This document shows positions 35,826 through 46,656 of a DNA stretch of 64,000 bases, one piece after another. The notes under the pieces were generated by a model that had not been told where the DNA came from, did no database searches, and worked only from the letters and a program-made list of their open reading frames with translations. The stretch spans positions 1 through 64,000 of the forward strand of contig CABYDS010000002.1 in the NCBI GenBank assembly GCA_902517745.1, in the 5' to 3' direction. A program made the translations under genes and the position numbers. Position 1 is the first letter of the stretch; the number at the start of each line of letters is the position of its first letter. The DNA is from an uncultured Pelagibacteraceae bacterium (GTDB lineage: Bacteria; Pseudomonadota; Alphaproteobacteria; Pelagibacterales; Pelagibacteraceae).

Positions 35826-37426
35826 CAAGTACTAGCAGGAGCATTATCCTTGAAAAGCTTATAATCCAAACTATCAACAAGAGCTTTAAAAGATGCATCA
35901 ATAATATTTGGAGAAACTCCTATTGTGAACCAATTACCATGTTTTGAGTCTGCACTTTCTATAGAAACTCTAGTAACGGCTCCAGTTCCTGTATTTAAAA
36001 TTCTAACTTTGTAATCAACTAGCTTTAAATCTTTTAAATATTCTGAATATTTTTCAAGTTTATTTACATTTTTTCTTATCGCATTATCTAATGCATTAAC
36101 GGGTCCATTGCCCTCGCCTTCACATAGTATTTCATGACCATCTACTTCAAGTTTTGCTTTTGCAAATGATACAACTTCACCAGTTGAATCTTTCTTAACA
36201 GAAACATCATACTCATTAATTGAAATATATCTTGGTATTTCCCCCATCAATCTTCTAGCCAATAGTTCAAAAGATGCATCAGCACCATCGTAACTATATC
36301 CTATGAACTCTCTATCTTTTACTTCATGAAGAAGTTTTTTAATTTTTGGATCGTCTTTTTTAATATTAATGCCAATTGCATTTAATCTAGACATTATATT
36401 AGATTGTCCAGATTGATCAGAAACAACAATATTCCTAGCATTACCTACTTCATCAGGATTAATATGTTCATAAGTTTTCGGATCTTTTTGTACAGCTGAT
36501 ACATGCATTCCACCTTTGTGTGAAAATGCAGATGCACCCACATAAGGTAAATGTTTATTAGGTTTTCTATTCAGTATTTCATCTAATAATCTTGAACATT
36601 GAGTTAAATTTTTAATGTTGTCAGGTTTAATATTAATTTCATATTTGTCTGAAAAATCTTTTTTTAAAAAAAAAGTTGGGATCAAAGACATTAAATTTGC
36701 ATTACCACATCTTTCTCCAAGTCCATTTATTGTACCCTGAACCTGTCTAACTCCTGCTTGCACAGCTACTAAACTATTGGCAACTGCATTTTCAGTATCG
36801 TTGTGGGCATGAATTCCAAGGTTTTTTCCGGGTATATGCTTTGTTACTTCCTCAACAATTTTAGAAACTTCGTGAGGCAATGTTCCTCCATTGGTATCAC
36901 ATAATACAATCCATCTTGCACCACTATCATATGCGGCTTTTAAACATGATATTGCATATTCAGGATTAGATTTATAACCATCAAAAAAATGTTCAGCATC
37001 AAACATAAATTCTTTACCTGAATTAACTATATGCTTTGCACTTTCGCTTATATTTTCTAAATTTTGATCATTTGAAATGCCTAAAGCCACATCCACATGA
37101 AAATCCCAACTTTTGCCAAATAAACAAACTGATGAACTCTTTGAATTAATCAAAGATGATAACATAGGGTCATTTTTTGCACTATGCTCTGATTTTTTAG
37201 TCATACCAAAAGCAGTAAGGTTAGCATTTTTAAAATTTAGATCTTTATTGAAAAATTCTGTATCTGTTGGATTTGCCCCTGGCCAGCCCCCTTCGATATA
37301 ATCAACTCCTAAGTTATCTAAAGATTTGGCGATTTTTTCTTTTTCATTTAATGAAAAGTCAACGCCTTGAGTTTGTGCCCCATCTCTTAGTGTTGTATCA
37401 AATATATAGATTTTTTCTTTGCTCAT
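35825..37426 (-). CDS. cimA: (R)-citramalate synthase
   Basis: Condenses pyruvate and acetyl-CoA to citramalate, opening a threonine-independent isoleucine route. 533 residues from the ATG at 37426 (MSKEKIYIFDTTLRDG); a GTG four codons earlier is less likely. HMGL/IPMS domain motifs: DTTLRDGAQT, GIHAHNDTENAVANSL near 205, GTINGLGERCGNANL near 235, then the LeuA-type allosteric domain at the C terminus. Substrate choice over isopropylmalate rests on overall resemblance. Coupled by ATGA to cysS and the TrmJ-like gene. Confidence 0.88.
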   Translation of the reverse strand: MSKEKIYIFDTTLRDGAQTQGVDFSLNEKEKIAKSLDNLGVDYIEGGWPGANPTDTEFFNKDLNFKNANLTAFGMTKKSEHSAKNDPMLSSLINSKSSSVCLFGKSWDFHVDVALGISNDQNLENISESAKHIVNSGKEFMFDAEHFFDGYKSNPEYAISCLKAAYDSGARWIVLCDTNGGTLPHEVSKIVEEVTKHIPGKNLGIHAHNDTENAVANSLVAVQAGVRQVQGTINGLGERCGNANLMSLIPTFFLKKDFSDKYEINIKPDNIKNLTQCSRLLDEILNRKPNKHLPYVGASAFSHKGGMHVSAVQKDPKTYEHINPDEVGNARNIVVSDQSGQSNIMSRLNAIGINIKKDDPKIKKLLHEVKDREFIGYSYDGADASFELLARRLMGEIPRYISINEYDVSVKKDSTGEVVSFAKAKLEVDGHEILCEGEGNGPVNALDNAIRKNVNKLEKYSEYLKDLKLVDYKVRILNTGTGAVTRVSIESADSKHGNWFTIGVSPNIIDASFKALVDSLDYKLFKDNAPAST

Positions 37427-38784
37427 TTTAATTTCCACGAGGTTGTACCATCTTTATCTTCAATTAAAATACCCTTATCTAAAAGATCTTTTCTAATTTT
37501 GTCAGCTAATTCATAATTTTTTTCATCTCTTGCTTTATTTCTCTCAACTATTTTTGAATTAATTTCATCTTCTGAAAGAGAAATTGTATTTTTTTTTGTT
37601 TGTAGCCACTCTTCCGAAGTATCAGTTAATAAACCTATAAAATTGCAAGCTTTTACAAAAGTTGCTTTATCCTCGTTCGTTCCAGTTGAAGCTTTACTAT
37701 ATAAAGAATGTAAATTAGCAATATAGCCTGGGGTGTTTAAATCGTCATATAAAGGATCTAATAATTCGTCTGGTAATAATGTACTTTTATGAACATCAGA
37801 ATAGGCTGAATACCATTTGCTTAAAGTCTTCTCACATTCTGATATTAGTTTTTCATTCCAATCTAATCCTTGTCTATAGTGAGCACTAATTAATGCTAAT
37901 CTTAAAACTTGGCCATTATATTTATTTTTAAAATCTTTTATTTTTAAAATATTTCCCTGAGATTTTGCCATTTTTTCATTAGAAAGAGTTATAAATCCAT
38001 TATGAACCCAATAATTTGCAAATGAATTTGTTTCATTTGCACATCTTGATTGAGCAATCTCGTTTTCATGATGAGGAAAAATCAAGTCTCTACCGCCCCC
38101 ATGAATATCAAATTCTTCACCCAAATATCTTTTAGACATAACCGAACATTCTAAGTGCCAACCTGGTCTGCCTTTGCCCCAAGGAGATTCCCATGAAGGC
38201 TCTTTATCTGTTGATGGTTTCCATAATACAAAATCTTCAGGATTTTTTTTTATTTCTGAAACCTCTACTCGTGAACCAGCTATTAATTCATCTAACTTTT
38301 TATTAGATAGTTTTCCATAATCACTAAATTTTTTTACTTCAAAATAAACATGCTTATCCTTTGAATATGCAAACCCTTTTTTCTCTAATTCTGTGATCAT
38401 TTCAATCATTTGTTTTATATTTTCTGTTGCCTTTGGTTCGCTGTTTGGTGTTTCACATTTTAAGTATTTACAATCATTATGAAAATTATCAGTAATTTTT
38501 GAAGTTAAGTCGTTTATAGAAATATTTTGATCATTAGATGCTTTGATTATTTTGTCATCTATGTCTGTTATGTTTCTGATATATTTTACAGATGTTGATC
38601 CATATCTATTTTTTAAAATTTTATAAAGAATATCAAAAACAACTAATGGTCTGGCATTACCAATATGTGGATCATCATAAACAGTAGGACCACAAACATA
38701 CATGCCTATGGATTTTTCATTTTTGGGAGTAAATTTTTCTTTCTTACCGCCTAGACTGTTAGTTAAAAATATATCTTTAGCCAT
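37423..38784 (-). CDS. cysS: Cysteinyl-tRNA synthetase
   Basis: Charges tRNA-Cys. 453 residues. Class I motifs: MYVCGPTVYDDPHIGNAR near residue 28 (HIGH-like HIGN with a zinc-ligand cysteine), LECSVMS near 212, HHENEIAQS near 238 and the KMSKS equivalent KMAKSQGN near 272. First gene of the cysS-cimA-trmJ run. Confidence 0.97.
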   Translation of the reverse strand: MAKDIFLTNSLGGKKEKFTPKNEKSIGMYVCGPTVYDDPHIGNARPLVVFDILYKILKNRYGSTSVKYIRNITDIDDKIIKASNDQNISINDLTSKITDNFHNDCKYLKCETPNSEPKATENIKQMIEMITELEKKGFAYSKDKHVYFEVKKFSDYGKLSNKKLDELIAGSRVEVSEIKKNPEDFVLWKPSTDKEPSWESPWGKGRPGWHLECSVMSKRYLGEEFDIHGGGRDLIFPHHENEIAQSRCANETNSFANYWVHNGFITLSNEKMAKSQGNILKIKDFKNKYNGQVLRLALISAHYRQGLDWNEKLISECEKTLSKWYSAYSDVHKSTLLPDELLDPLYDDLNTPGYIANLHSLYSKASTGTNEDKATFVKACNFIGLLTDTSEEWLQTKKNTISLSEDEINSKIVERNKARDEKNYELADKIRKDLLDKGILIEDKDGTTSWKLK

Positions 38785-38829
38785 ACAACTAGGAATATAC
38801 TTAAATTATAGATTTGTGAATCTATTTGA

Positions 38830-39567
38830 TTAATTAGGAATTTTGCATACTGGAATTGGTTCCATTTTATGCAAATTTGCACTTCGAATTGAATTATATT
38901 TATCTCTATTTACAGAATTTTCATTATCCATTGCTTCTTCTAATTCTTTATATGACAAACCAAGCTGTCCTTCATCAGTACGACCATCATCCCATAAACC
39001 ATCTGTAGGAGGAGCATCAATAATCTCTTTTAAAATTCCAAGTTCTTTACCAAGTTCCCATACCTCAGTTTTATTACAATCTGCTATTGGAGAAATGTCT
39101 ACTCCACCATCACCATATTTTGTATAAAAACCAACTCCAAAATCTTCCACTTTATTTCCTGTTCCAACAACTATCCCATTGTTTGCTGCAGCTACTTGAT
39201 AAAGCGTTGTCATTCTTAATCTTGCTCTAGAGTTTGCCATCCCGTGCTCACTACCAAAATTGTTTAGTGTTCCTTCAAATGATTTGAATAAACTATCTAA
39301 TTCTATTGTGTGTCCCTCTACATTGCTAAAATTCTTCTTTAACCATTCTTGATGTGCCAAACTTAGATCATGTTGTGCGGATTTTTGTTTAATAGGCATT
39401 GATAAAACAATTGTTTTTAAACCAGTCATTGCACTTAATGTACTTGAGACAGAAGAATCTATTCCACCAGAAATACCTATCACTAAAGATTGAGCTTTTT
39501 TTGGCATAGAATTCACATAATCTGAAATCCAGTTTTTAATGTGATTCACTTTATCTTTGGGTATCAT
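38830..39567 (-). CDS. nadE: NH3-dependent NAD synthetase
   Basis: Final step of NAD synthesis, amidating nicotinic acid adenine dinucleotide. 245 residues, so only the synthetase domain; there is no glutaminase domain. PP-loop motif GISGGIDSSVSS near residue 30, GTGNKVEDFGVGFYTKYGDGG near 135 with the ATP/metal site (in two parts), and SPIADCNKTEVWELGKEL. It depends on free ammonia. Together with nadK it covers the last two NAD(P) steps in this window. Confidence 0.94.
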   Translation of the reverse strand: MIPKDKVNHIKNWISDYVNSMPKKAQSLVIGISGGIDSSVSSTLSAMTGLKTIVLSMPIKQKSAQHDLSLAHQEWLKKNFSNVEGHTIELDSLFKSFEGTLNNFGSEHGMANSRARLRMTTLYQVAAANNGIVVGTGNKVEDFGVGFYTKYGDGGVDISPIADCNKTEVWELGKELGILKEIIDAPPTDGLWDDGRTDEGQLGLSYKELEEAMDNENSVNRDKYNSIRSANLHKMEPIPVCKIPN

Positions 39568-39604
39568 AATTAGAATATAAGAAAAAAAATTTATTTTTAA
39601 ACTG

Positions 39605-40984
39605 TTAAGATGCCGCTTTAACTGCAGATTTAGAATACAAACTATTCTTTTTTATCTCATCTGAAATTAAAAAAGCTAATTCTATAGCTTGATCAGAGTT
39701 CAATCTTGGATCGCAGTGCGTATGATATCTGCTTGATAAATCTGCATCAGATATTTTTTTTGCTCCACCTGTACACTCTGTCACATCTTGTCCGGTCATT
39801 TCAACGTGAAGACCTCCCGCATACGAACCTTCAGCTTGATGAACTGCAAATACATTTTTAACTTCACTTACAACATCATTAAATGGTCTGGTTTTAAAAC
39901 CAGTAGTTGACTTAATTGTATTGCCATGCATTGGATCACACGACCATACAACATTTAATCCTTCTTTTTTAATTCCTCTGATTAATTTTGGTAAGAATTT
40001 TTCAACGTTTTGATGACCAAATCTCGAGATTAAAGTTATTTTTCCTTTTTCATTTTTAGGATTTATAACTTCACATATTTTCGCGATCTCATCAGGTTTT
40101 GAAGTTGGGCCACATTTAATGCCAATTGGATTTTCTATCCCTTTACAAAACTCAACATGTCCTCCATCTAATTGTCTTGTTCTATCTCCTATCCAGACAA
40201 AGTGTGCTGAAGTATCATGATATTCACCCGTGGTTGAGTCTATTCTTGTCATACTTTCTTCAAAAGGTAAGTGTAAAGCTTCATGAGAAGTCCAAAAATT
40301 AACTGTGTATAATCTATTATTAAAATCAGATGTAATTCCACAAGCATCCATAAAAGCTAATGCATCTGCTATTTTATCTTCTAATTCTTTAAATTTCTTA
40401 GCTTGGGGACTTTTCTTAATATAATCTAAATTCCATAAGTGAACCTTATTTAGGTCAGCAAAACCACCTTTTGAAAATGCTCTTAAAAGGTTTAAAGTTG
40501 ATGCAGATTGAGAATAAGCCTTAAACATTCTTTTTGGGTCGGGTCTTCTAGCTTTTTCATTAAAATCTATTGCATTTATATTATCTCCCAAATAACTTGG
40601 TAATTCTTTATCACCTTGTTTTTCAGTTGGTGCGCTTCTTGGTTTTGAAAATTGTCCAGCAATTCTTCCAAGTTTTACAATAGGTAAAGAAGCTGAGTAA
40701 GTCATCACTAAAGCCATTTGAAGAATAACCTTAAAGGTATCTCTTATATTGTCAGGATGAAATTCCGCAAAACTCTCCGCACAATCACCACCTTGTAATA
40801 GAAAAGCTTTTCCATCATTAACCATTGCTAACTGATCTTTCAAATGTCTTGTTTCACCTGCAAAAACTAGCGGAGGAAAGGTTTTCAATTTATTTAAAAC
40901 CATCTCCAATTCCTTCTCATCCTCATATTGAGGAATATGTTTGACAGGATATTTTCTCCAACTATTTATTTTCCAATTTTTCAT
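39605..40984 (-). CDS. 3-deoxy-7-phosphoheptulonate synthase, class II
   Basis: First step of the shikimate pathway, joining PEP and erythrose 4-phosphate. 459 residues of the plant/mycobacterial class II type: FLLQGGDCAESFAEF near 77, FVWIGDRTRQLDGGHVEF near 255 and SRFGHQNVEKFLPKLI near 310, with metal-binding Cys, His, Glu and Asp in the usual segments. Not related in sequence to AroFGH. It is a single gene 34 bp from glmS. Confidence 0.95.
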   Translation of the reverse strand: MKNWKINSWRKYPVKHIPQYEDEKELEMVLNKLKTFPPLVFAGETRHLKDQLAMVNDGKAFLLQGGDCAESFAEFHPDNIRDTFKVILQMALVMTYSASLPIVKLGRIAGQFSKPRSAPTEKQGDKELPSYLGDNINAIDFNEKARRPDPKRMFKAYSQSASTLNLLRAFSKGGFADLNKVHLWNLDYIKKSPQAKKFKELEDKIADALAFMDACGITSDFNNRLYTVNFWTSHEALHLPFEESMTRIDSTTGEYHDTSAHFVWIGDRTRQLDGGHVEFCKGIENPIGIKCGPTSKPDEIAKICEVINPKNEKGKITLISRFGHQNVEKFLPKLIRGIKKEGLNVVWSCDPMHGNTIKSTTGFKTRPFNDVVSEVKNVFAVHQAEGSYAGGLHVEMTGQDVTECTGGAKKISDADLSSRYHTHCDPRLNSDQAIELAFLISDEIKKNSLYSKSAVKAAS

Positions 40985-41018
40985 TTCAACTCAGAATTGT
41001 TTTAACAGACTTTATTAT

Positions 41019-42839
41019 TTATTCAACAGTGACAGATTTAGCTAAGTTTCTTGGTTTATCTATATCGTATCCTTTATCTAATGCAGAGTAATATGCTAAC
41101 TTTTGCAAAGGTATAGAGGTCAAAAAGGGAATAAGTTCATCAGATATGGCATCGACTTCAATCTGCTCCCAAATATTTTCTGAATAAATTTCATCAGTAC
41201 TTTTATTTGTTATTAATAAAACTTTTGCACCTCTAGATATAACTTCTTGCATATTTGAAATAGTTTTTTTGTAATGCTCATCTCTTGGAGCAATTACCAC
41301 TACAGGCATACCTTCTTCTATGAGTGCAAGAGGTCCATGCTTCATTTCCCCTGCTGGATAACCTTCGGCATGAACATAAGCAAGCTCTTTTAGTTTTAAA
41401 GCACCCTCAAGTGCAATTGGATATGAATAACCTCTGCCTAAAAACATTGATCCTTTAGAATTAGCAAAATCTTTTCCAAGTGTTTGAATTTTATCTTCAA
41501 TATTCAATGTATTTTTTGCAGATTTAGATAAAGACAGTAAATCTTTTATTTTCTTTTGATAGTCCTTTTTATTAATTGATTTTTGTTCATAAGAAAGCTT
41601 AGTACATAATAAATAAAGGACTAACATTTGTCCTAAAAAAGCCTTTGTCGATGCAACACCAACTTCTGGTCCACAATGAATAGGTAAAACTAGATCAGCG
41701 TCTCTTGCAATTGAGCTTTCAACAACATTTACAACAGCACAAGTTTTAACATTATTCTTTTTACACAAATCTAATGCTGCAAATGTATCTGCAGTCTCAC
41801 CTGATTGAGAAACAAACACATAAAGACAATCTTTTTTAAATTTAATTTTTCGGTATCTAAACTCAGAGGCTATATCAACACTGACATCTAAACTTGTATT
41901 TTGTTCAAACCAATACTTGGCAACAAGGCATGAGTGATATGCTGTTCCGCATCCAATTAAAACCACCGATGAAATTTCACTTATTTTCCAAGGAAAATTA
42001 TAAATATTTATCTCTTTATTATGTTTGTCGATGTACTCATTGACACAATTTTTTAAGGTAATCGGCTGCTCATCTATTTCTTTAGCCATATAATATTTGT
42101 AATCTCCTTTTTCATAATTTTGATCATCTTTAGAAAGATTTAAAATTTTTTTGTTTACTTTAGTTCCATCAGCATCAAAAAATTCGACTTGATCCTTTTT
42201 TAATATGCAAAATTCTCCATCATTTAAATATGAAATTTTATTAGTCATTGACTTTAATGCATAAGAGTCTGAACCAAGATAGTGTTCATTTGGACCATAA
42301 CCAACTGCAAGAGGAGAGCCTCTTCTTGCTCCAACTATTAAGTCTGGTTGATCTTTGAATATTATTCCTAATGCAAAACTACCATGTAATTTTTTTAAAA
42401 CTTTTATAATTGTATTTTTAAGGTTATTTTTTTTTAAATAATCAGTTACCAAATGAACAATTACTTCTGTATCTGTTTGGGATTTAAACTTATAGCCTTT
42501 ATTTTCTAATAGTTTTTTAAGAATAGTTGAATTTTCAATTATGCCATTATGAACTACAGATACGTCTTCTGATGAATGAGGATGTGCATTTATTGAACTA
42601 GGTTTTCCATGTGTGGCCCATCTAACGTGTCCGATACCAATAGAGCCAGATATTTTAGTTTGTATAATGTTTTTCTCTAAAGCGTCTACTCTACCCTCAC
42701 ATTTGACCTCATTTATATTTCCATTCGAAAGGGTTGCTAAACCTGCAGAGTCGTAGCCTCTATACTCAAGTTTTTTTAATGAACTTATAATTCTGGGAGT
42801 AACCTCTTTAGAGCTTGTAATTCCAACTATTCCACACAT
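41019..42839 (-). CDS. glmS: Glutamine-fructose-6-phosphate aminotransferase
   Basis: Makes glucosamine 6-phosphate for cell-wall precursors. 606 residues with the N-terminal Ntn glutaminase (Cys at position 2 in MCGIVGITSS, LEYRGYDSAG near 27, RWATHGKP near 73) and two SIS domains (GCGTAYHSC near 299, SQSGETADT near 345, GRGYSYPIALEGALKLKE near 470), ending KSVTVE. It follows the GlmU-like acetyltransferase by 6 bp. Confidence 0.98.
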   Translation of the reverse strand: MCGIVGITSSKEVTPRIISSLKKLEYRGYDSAGLATLSNGNINEVKCEGRVDALEKNIIQTKISGSIGIGHVRWATHGKPSSINAHPHSSEDVSVVHNGIIENSTILKKLLENKGYKFKSQTDTEVIVHLVTDYLKKNNLKNTIIKVLKKLHGSFALGIIFKDQPDLIVGARRGSPLAVGYGPNEHYLGSDSYALKSMTNKISYLNDGEFCILKKDQVEFFDADGTKVNKKILNLSKDDQNYEKGDYKYYMAKEIDEQPITLKNCVNEYIDKHNKEINIYNFPWKISEISSVVLIGCGTAYHSCLVAKYWFEQNTSLDVSVDIASEFRYRKIKFKKDCLYVFVSQSGETADTFAALDLCKKNNVKTCAVVNVVESSIARDADLVLPIHCGPEVGVASTKAFLGQMLVLYLLCTKLSYEQKSINKKDYQKKIKDLLSLSKSAKNTLNIEDKIQTLGKDFANSKGSMFLGRGYSYPIALEGALKLKELAYVHAEGYPAGEMKHGPLALIEEGMPVVVIAPRDEHYKKTISNMQEVISRGAKVLLITNKSTDEIYSENIWEQIEVDAISDELIPFLTSIPLQKLAYYSALDKGYDIDKPRNLAKSVTVE

Positions 42840-42845
42840 TACTTA

Positions 42846-43454
42846 TTATTTCCTTTTATAATTTTTCTTTTCTTTTTGATTTGATCTAGTTAATGCCAAC
42901 GACCCTTGGCTTACATTTTTAGTAATCACTGAGCCTGCACCTATAACACTTTTTTCATTTAATGTAACTGGTGCTACCAAAGAAGTATTTGAACCAACGA
43001 ATACTTTATCCTTTATTTTTGTTATACTTTTTTTTCTTCCATCGTAATTGCAAGTTATTGTTCCTGCTCCAATATTAACGTCCTTCCCCACTAGTGCATC
43101 GCCAATATATGATAAATGATTAACTTTAGAATTTTTATTTATTGTACTTTTTTTTACTTCAACAAAATTTCCTATTTTTGATCCGGATTTAATTTTTGTT
43201 CCAGGTCTTAAACGAGCGTATGGACCAACACTCACATTATTATCTATTTTAACACCCTCAAGATGAGAGAAAGATAAAATTTTAACATTATTTCCTATTT
43301 GTACTTTATCAGCAAACACAACATAAGGTTCTATCTCTACATTCTTTCCAATTTTAGTATCTTTAGAAAAAAAAACTGTCTCAGGCCCCTTCATTTTGAC
43401 ACCTTTTTTTAAAAATTTATCTCTAAGTTTATTTTGTAAATTTTGACTATTCAT
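42846..43454 (-). CDS. Stand-alone GlmU-type acetyltransferase domain
   Basis: 202 residues corresponding to the C-terminal left-handed beta-helix of GlmU (about residues 230-456 of the E. coli enzyme). Diagnostic segments are present in order: [21 protein letters not shown], the catalytic-histidine motif [11 protein letters not shown], and [13 protein letters not shown]. The N-terminal pyrophosphorylase domain is absent, so only glucosamine-1-phosphate acetylation is predicted. Placed directly upstream of glmS in the same transcription unit, which supports an amino-sugar role. The uridylyltransferase must be encoded elsewhere. Confidence 0.86.
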   Translation of the reverse strand: MNSQNLQNKLRDKFLKKGVKMKGPETVFFSKDTKIGKNVEIEPYVVFADKVQIGNNVKILSFSHLEGVKIDNNVSVGPYARLRPGTKIKSGSKIGNFVEVKKSTINKNSKVNHLSYIGDALVGKDVNIGAGTITCNYDGRKKSITKIKDKVFVGSNTSLVAPVTLNEKSVIGAGSVITKNVSQGSLALTRSNQKEKKNYKRK

Positions 43455-43523
43455 TAGATAGTTGTATATAACTGGGTATTAATTTTATTAATTCACAATT
43501 TATTTCTTATTAATACTTTTTAA

Positions 43524-44204
43524 ATGACACAAAAATTCACAGTTCTTTTTGATTTAGATGGTACGTTAGTAGACACAGCGCCTGATCTAATGCTTGCTCA
43601 TAACCATGTTATGAAGAAATTTGGATACCCCACAAAATCTCTTGATGAACTTAAAAATACTGTTGGTCAAGGAGCTGGAGCAATGATTGGTAGATCTATA
43701 TGGAGTCAGGCCAAAAAAGAATTAACTTCAATTAATGAGAAAATTAAAAATGAAATGACAGATGAATTTATTTCTTATTATGGAAAAAATATTTTAAATG
43801 AAAGTACTCTGATGCCTGGTGTAAAAGATTTTTTAAATTGGTGTAAAAAAGAAAATATATCAATGGCTGTATGTACGAATAAAACGGAACATCTTGCAGT
43901 AGATCTTCTAAAAAAAATTGGGATATATGATTACTTCGAGTATGTTGCGGGTTATAATACTTTTGATTATTGTAAACCTGATCCAAGACATATAACAACA
44001 ATCATAGAAATTTTAGATGGTAGTAAAAATAAATCAATTATGATCGGTGATAGTGAGTCGGATGCAAATGCAGCTAAAGCGGCAGATATTCCAATGATTT
44101 TATTAGAAGATGGATATACTGAAAAAAATATTGATGAAATTTATCATAATCACTTAATAAAAGACTTTGTAGGTATTGAAAAAATTGTATCTCAATATCT
44201 TTAA
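43524..44204 (+). CDS. gph: HAD-family phosphatase, phosphoglycolate phosphatase-like
   Basis: 226 residues of the HAD superfamily with an alpha-helical cap: nucleophile motif LFDLDGTLVDT near residue 9, CTNKTEH motif II near 117, KPDPRH motif III near 153, and GDSESDANAA motif IV near 174. It probably removes 2-phosphoglycolate, though related HAD enzymes act on other phosphosugars. Divergent from the GlmU-like gene across a 69-bp gap. Confidence 0.85.
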   Translation: MTQKFTVLFDLDGTLVDTAPDLMLAHNHVMKKFGYPTKSLDELKNTVGQGAGAMIGRSIWSQAKKELTSINEKIKNEMTDEFISYYGKNILNESTLMPGVKDFLNWCKKENISMAVCTNKTEHLAVDLLKKIGIYDYFEYVAGYNTFDYCKPDPRHITTIIEILDGSKNKSIMIGDSESDANAAKAADIPMILLEDGYTEKNIDEIYHNHLIKDFVGIEKIVSQYL

Positions 44205-44257
44205 TATTGATTAATTTATTTTAACTATTAAAACAAAATCACAAATTAGGAGTTATT

Positions 44258-45760
44258 TTGTTATCGCATACAATTAAAGTATATCCATCAAAAATAAATC
44301 TTCCAAAGAAGAAACAGCTTGCTTGGAAAATAGCAGAGATAGCAAGTGATAATGCTAAATTAAATAAAAATTCAATAGAAATGGTTATTAATAGAATTAT
44401 TGATAACGCTTCTGTTGCTATAGCTTCCTTAAATAGAAGACCTGTAATGTCCGCAAGAGAAATGGCAAAAAAACATGTTAGAAAAAATGGAGCTAATCTT
44501 TTTGGAATAAATTCAAAACTTAAATTTGATTGTGAATGGGCTGCGTGGGCAAATGGAACTGCTGTTAGAGAATTAGATTTTCATGATACATTTCTAGCGG
44601 CTGATTACAGCCATCCTGGTGATAATATTCCTGCTCTTTTAGCAGTGGCACAACAATTAAAAAAAAATGGAAATGATTTATTAAGAGGAATTATAACTGC
44701 TTATGAAGTTCAAGTTAATCTTGTAAAAGCTATTTGTCTTCATAAACATAAAGTTGATCATATCGCTCACTTGGGACCAAGTGTTGCTGCTGGTATTGGA
44801 TCTATGTTAAAATTAAATACAGAAACTATTTATCAAGGTGTTCAACAAGCATTACATGTGAGTGTTTCAACAAGACAATCAAGAAAAGGTGAGATTTCAA
44901 GTTGGAAAGCGTACGCTCCAGCTCATGCAGGAAAATTGGCAATTGAAGCTGTAGATAGAACGATGAGAGGTGAAGGAGCTCCGAGTCCTATTTATGAAGG
45001 TGAAGACAGTGTAATTGCAAGGATATTAGATGGAAAAAATGCTAAATATTTTGTTCCTTTGCCTAAAAAGAACGAAGAAAAGAAAGCCATTCTCGAAACA
45101 TATACAAAAGAATATTCTGCAGAATATCAAGCTCAAGCATTAATTGATATTGCAAAGGCTCTTAATAAAAAAATTGATAATTTAAATACAATTAAAAAAA
45201 TTGATATATATACAAGCCATCATACTCATTATGTAATAGGAACTGGAGCTAATGATCCACAAAAAATGGATCCAAATGCAAGTAGAGAAACTTTAGATCA
45301 CTCAATAATGTATATTTTTGCTGTAGCTCTAGAAGATGCAGATTGGCATCATGTAAAGTCCTACACTAAAAAAAGAGCTAATAAAAAAAGCACAATTAAA
45401 ATATGGAGATCAATTAAAACTCATGAGGATAAAAAATGGACAAAGAAATACCATGATCCTGATCCAAAAAAGAAATCTTTTGGTGCAAAGGTTATAGTAA
45501 CATTAAATAATGGGAAAAAAATTATCGAGGAATTAGAAAGAGCAGATGCTCATCCTTACGGCAAAAGACCTTTTAAAAGGAAAGATTATATAAATAAATT
45601 TAAAATTTTAACAGAAAATATTATTTCTAAAAAAGAAAGTGACAGATTTTTAAAAGATGTTCAAAATTTAAAAAAATTAAAAAATAATCAACTAACAAAA
45701 CTAAATATTGAAGTGAGTAAAAGATATTTAAAATCAAATAATAAAAAAGGAATATTCTAG
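44258..45760 (+). CDS. prpD: 2-methylcitrate dehydratase (MmgE/PrpD family)
   Basis: Dehydrates 2-methylcitrate in the methylcitrate cycle. 500 residues from a TTG start, supported by a good ribosome-binding site TTAGGAG 6 bp before it; no ATG lies closer. PrpD features: [20 protein letters not shown] near residue 105, and [20 protein letters not shown] near 208, and [18 protein letters not shown] near 347. Its stop TAG overlaps the GTG start of prpB. Confidence 0.93.
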   Translation: MLSHTIKVYPSKINLPKKKQLAWKIAEIASDNAKLNKNSIEMVINRIIDNASVAIASLNRRPVMSAREMAKKHVRKNGANLFGINSKLKFDCEWAAWANGTAVRELDFHDTFLAADYSHPGDNIPALLAVAQQLKKNGNDLLRGIITAYEVQVNLVKAICLHKHKVDHIAHLGPSVAAGIGSMLKLNTETIYQGVQQALHVSVSTRQSRKGEISSWKAYAPAHAGKLAIEAVDRTMRGEGAPSPIYEGEDSVIARILDGKNAKYFVPLPKKNEEKKAILETYTKEYSAEYQAQALIDIAKALNKKIDNLNTIKKIDIYTSHHTHYVIGTGANDPQKMDPNASRETLDHSIMYIFAVALEDADWHHVKSYTKKRANKKSTIKIWRSIKTHEDKKWTKKYHDPDPKKKSFGAKVIVTLNNGKKIIEELERADAHPYGKRPFKRKDYINKFKILTENIISKKESDRFLKDVQNLKKLKNNQLTKLNIEVSKRYLKSNNKKGIF

Positions 45761-46656
45761 TGCACTTTGTTGAAAAAAAACCTGAAGAGAAAAGAATTGA
45801 TTTAGATAATAAACTAAAATCAAATAAAATATTAAGAATACCAGGTGCATATAATCCATTAACAGCAAAAGTTATTGAAGAAATTGGATACGACGGAGTT
45901 TATGTATCTGGAGGTGTTATGTCTAATGATTTGGGATATCCTGATATAGGATTAACAACTCTTAATGATGTCAGTAACAGATCAAAGCAAATTGCACGTG
46001 TTACAAATCTTCCAACAGTTGTTGATGTCGATACAGGTTTTAAATCTTGTAAAGAAACTGTTCAAACATTTGAAAATTTTGGTATTTCAGCAATTCATTT
46101 AGAAGATCAGATAGAACAGAAAAGATGTGGTCATCTAGACAATAAAGAATTGATATCAAAAGAGGATATGACAAAAAAAATTAAAGAATGTGTAGAAGCA
46201 AGATCAGACAAAAATTTTAAAATCATCGCGCGATCTGATGCTAAAAGTGTAGAAGGTATTGATAAAATGATTGATCGTTGCAAATCTTATATTGATGCTG
46301 GTGCAGAAATTATATTTCCTGAAGCATTAAAAGACGAAGCTGAATTTGAAAAAGTTAGAAAATCACTGGATTCTTATCTTTTAGCCAATATGACTGAGTT
46401 TGGTAAATCGAAATTGTTAGACTTTAAACAATTAGAAGAGCTTGGTTATAATATTGTAATTTATCCAGTTACTACACAAAGATTAGCTATGAAAAGTGTT
46501 GAGGATGGTCTACGTGCCATTTTTGCGGATGGACATCAAAATAATATTATAGATAAGATGCAAACCAGAAAAAGATTATATGATCTAGTTGAGTATGAAA
46601 AATACAACTCTTTAGACGAAAAGATATATAATTTTAGTACAGAGGGACATGAATAA
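45760..46656 (+). CDS. prpB: 2-methylisocitrate lyase
   Basis: Cleaves 2-methylisocitrate to pyruvate and succinate. 298 residues from a GTG start overlapping the prpD stop. Isocitrate-lyase superfamily motifs: PTVVDVDTGF near 87 (Mg-binding aspartates) and the active-site loop EDQIEQKRCGHLDNKEL near 118, with the catalytic cysteine in KRCGH. Overlaps prpC by one base, so the three genes form a tight operon. Confidence 0.95.
   Translation: MHFVEKKPEEKRIDLDNKLKSNKILRIPGAYNPLTAKVIEEIGYDGVYVSGGVMSNDLGYPDIGLTTLNDVSNRSKQIARVTNLPTVVDVDTGFKSCKETVQTFENFGISAIHLEDQIEQKRCGHLDNKELISKEDMTKKIKECVEARSDKNFKIIARSDAKSVEGIDKMIDRCKSYIDAGAEIIFPEALKDEAEFEKVRKSLDSYLLANMTEFGKSKLLDFKQLEELGYNIVIYPVTTQRLAMKSVEDGLRAIFADGHQNNIIDKMQTRKRLYDLVEYEKYNSLDEKIYNFSTEGHE

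Noticed and set aside
44205..44257. Riboswitch upstream of prpD
   Set aside because: The gap is only 53 bp, AT-rich and unstructured apart from the ribosome-binding site TTAGGAG.
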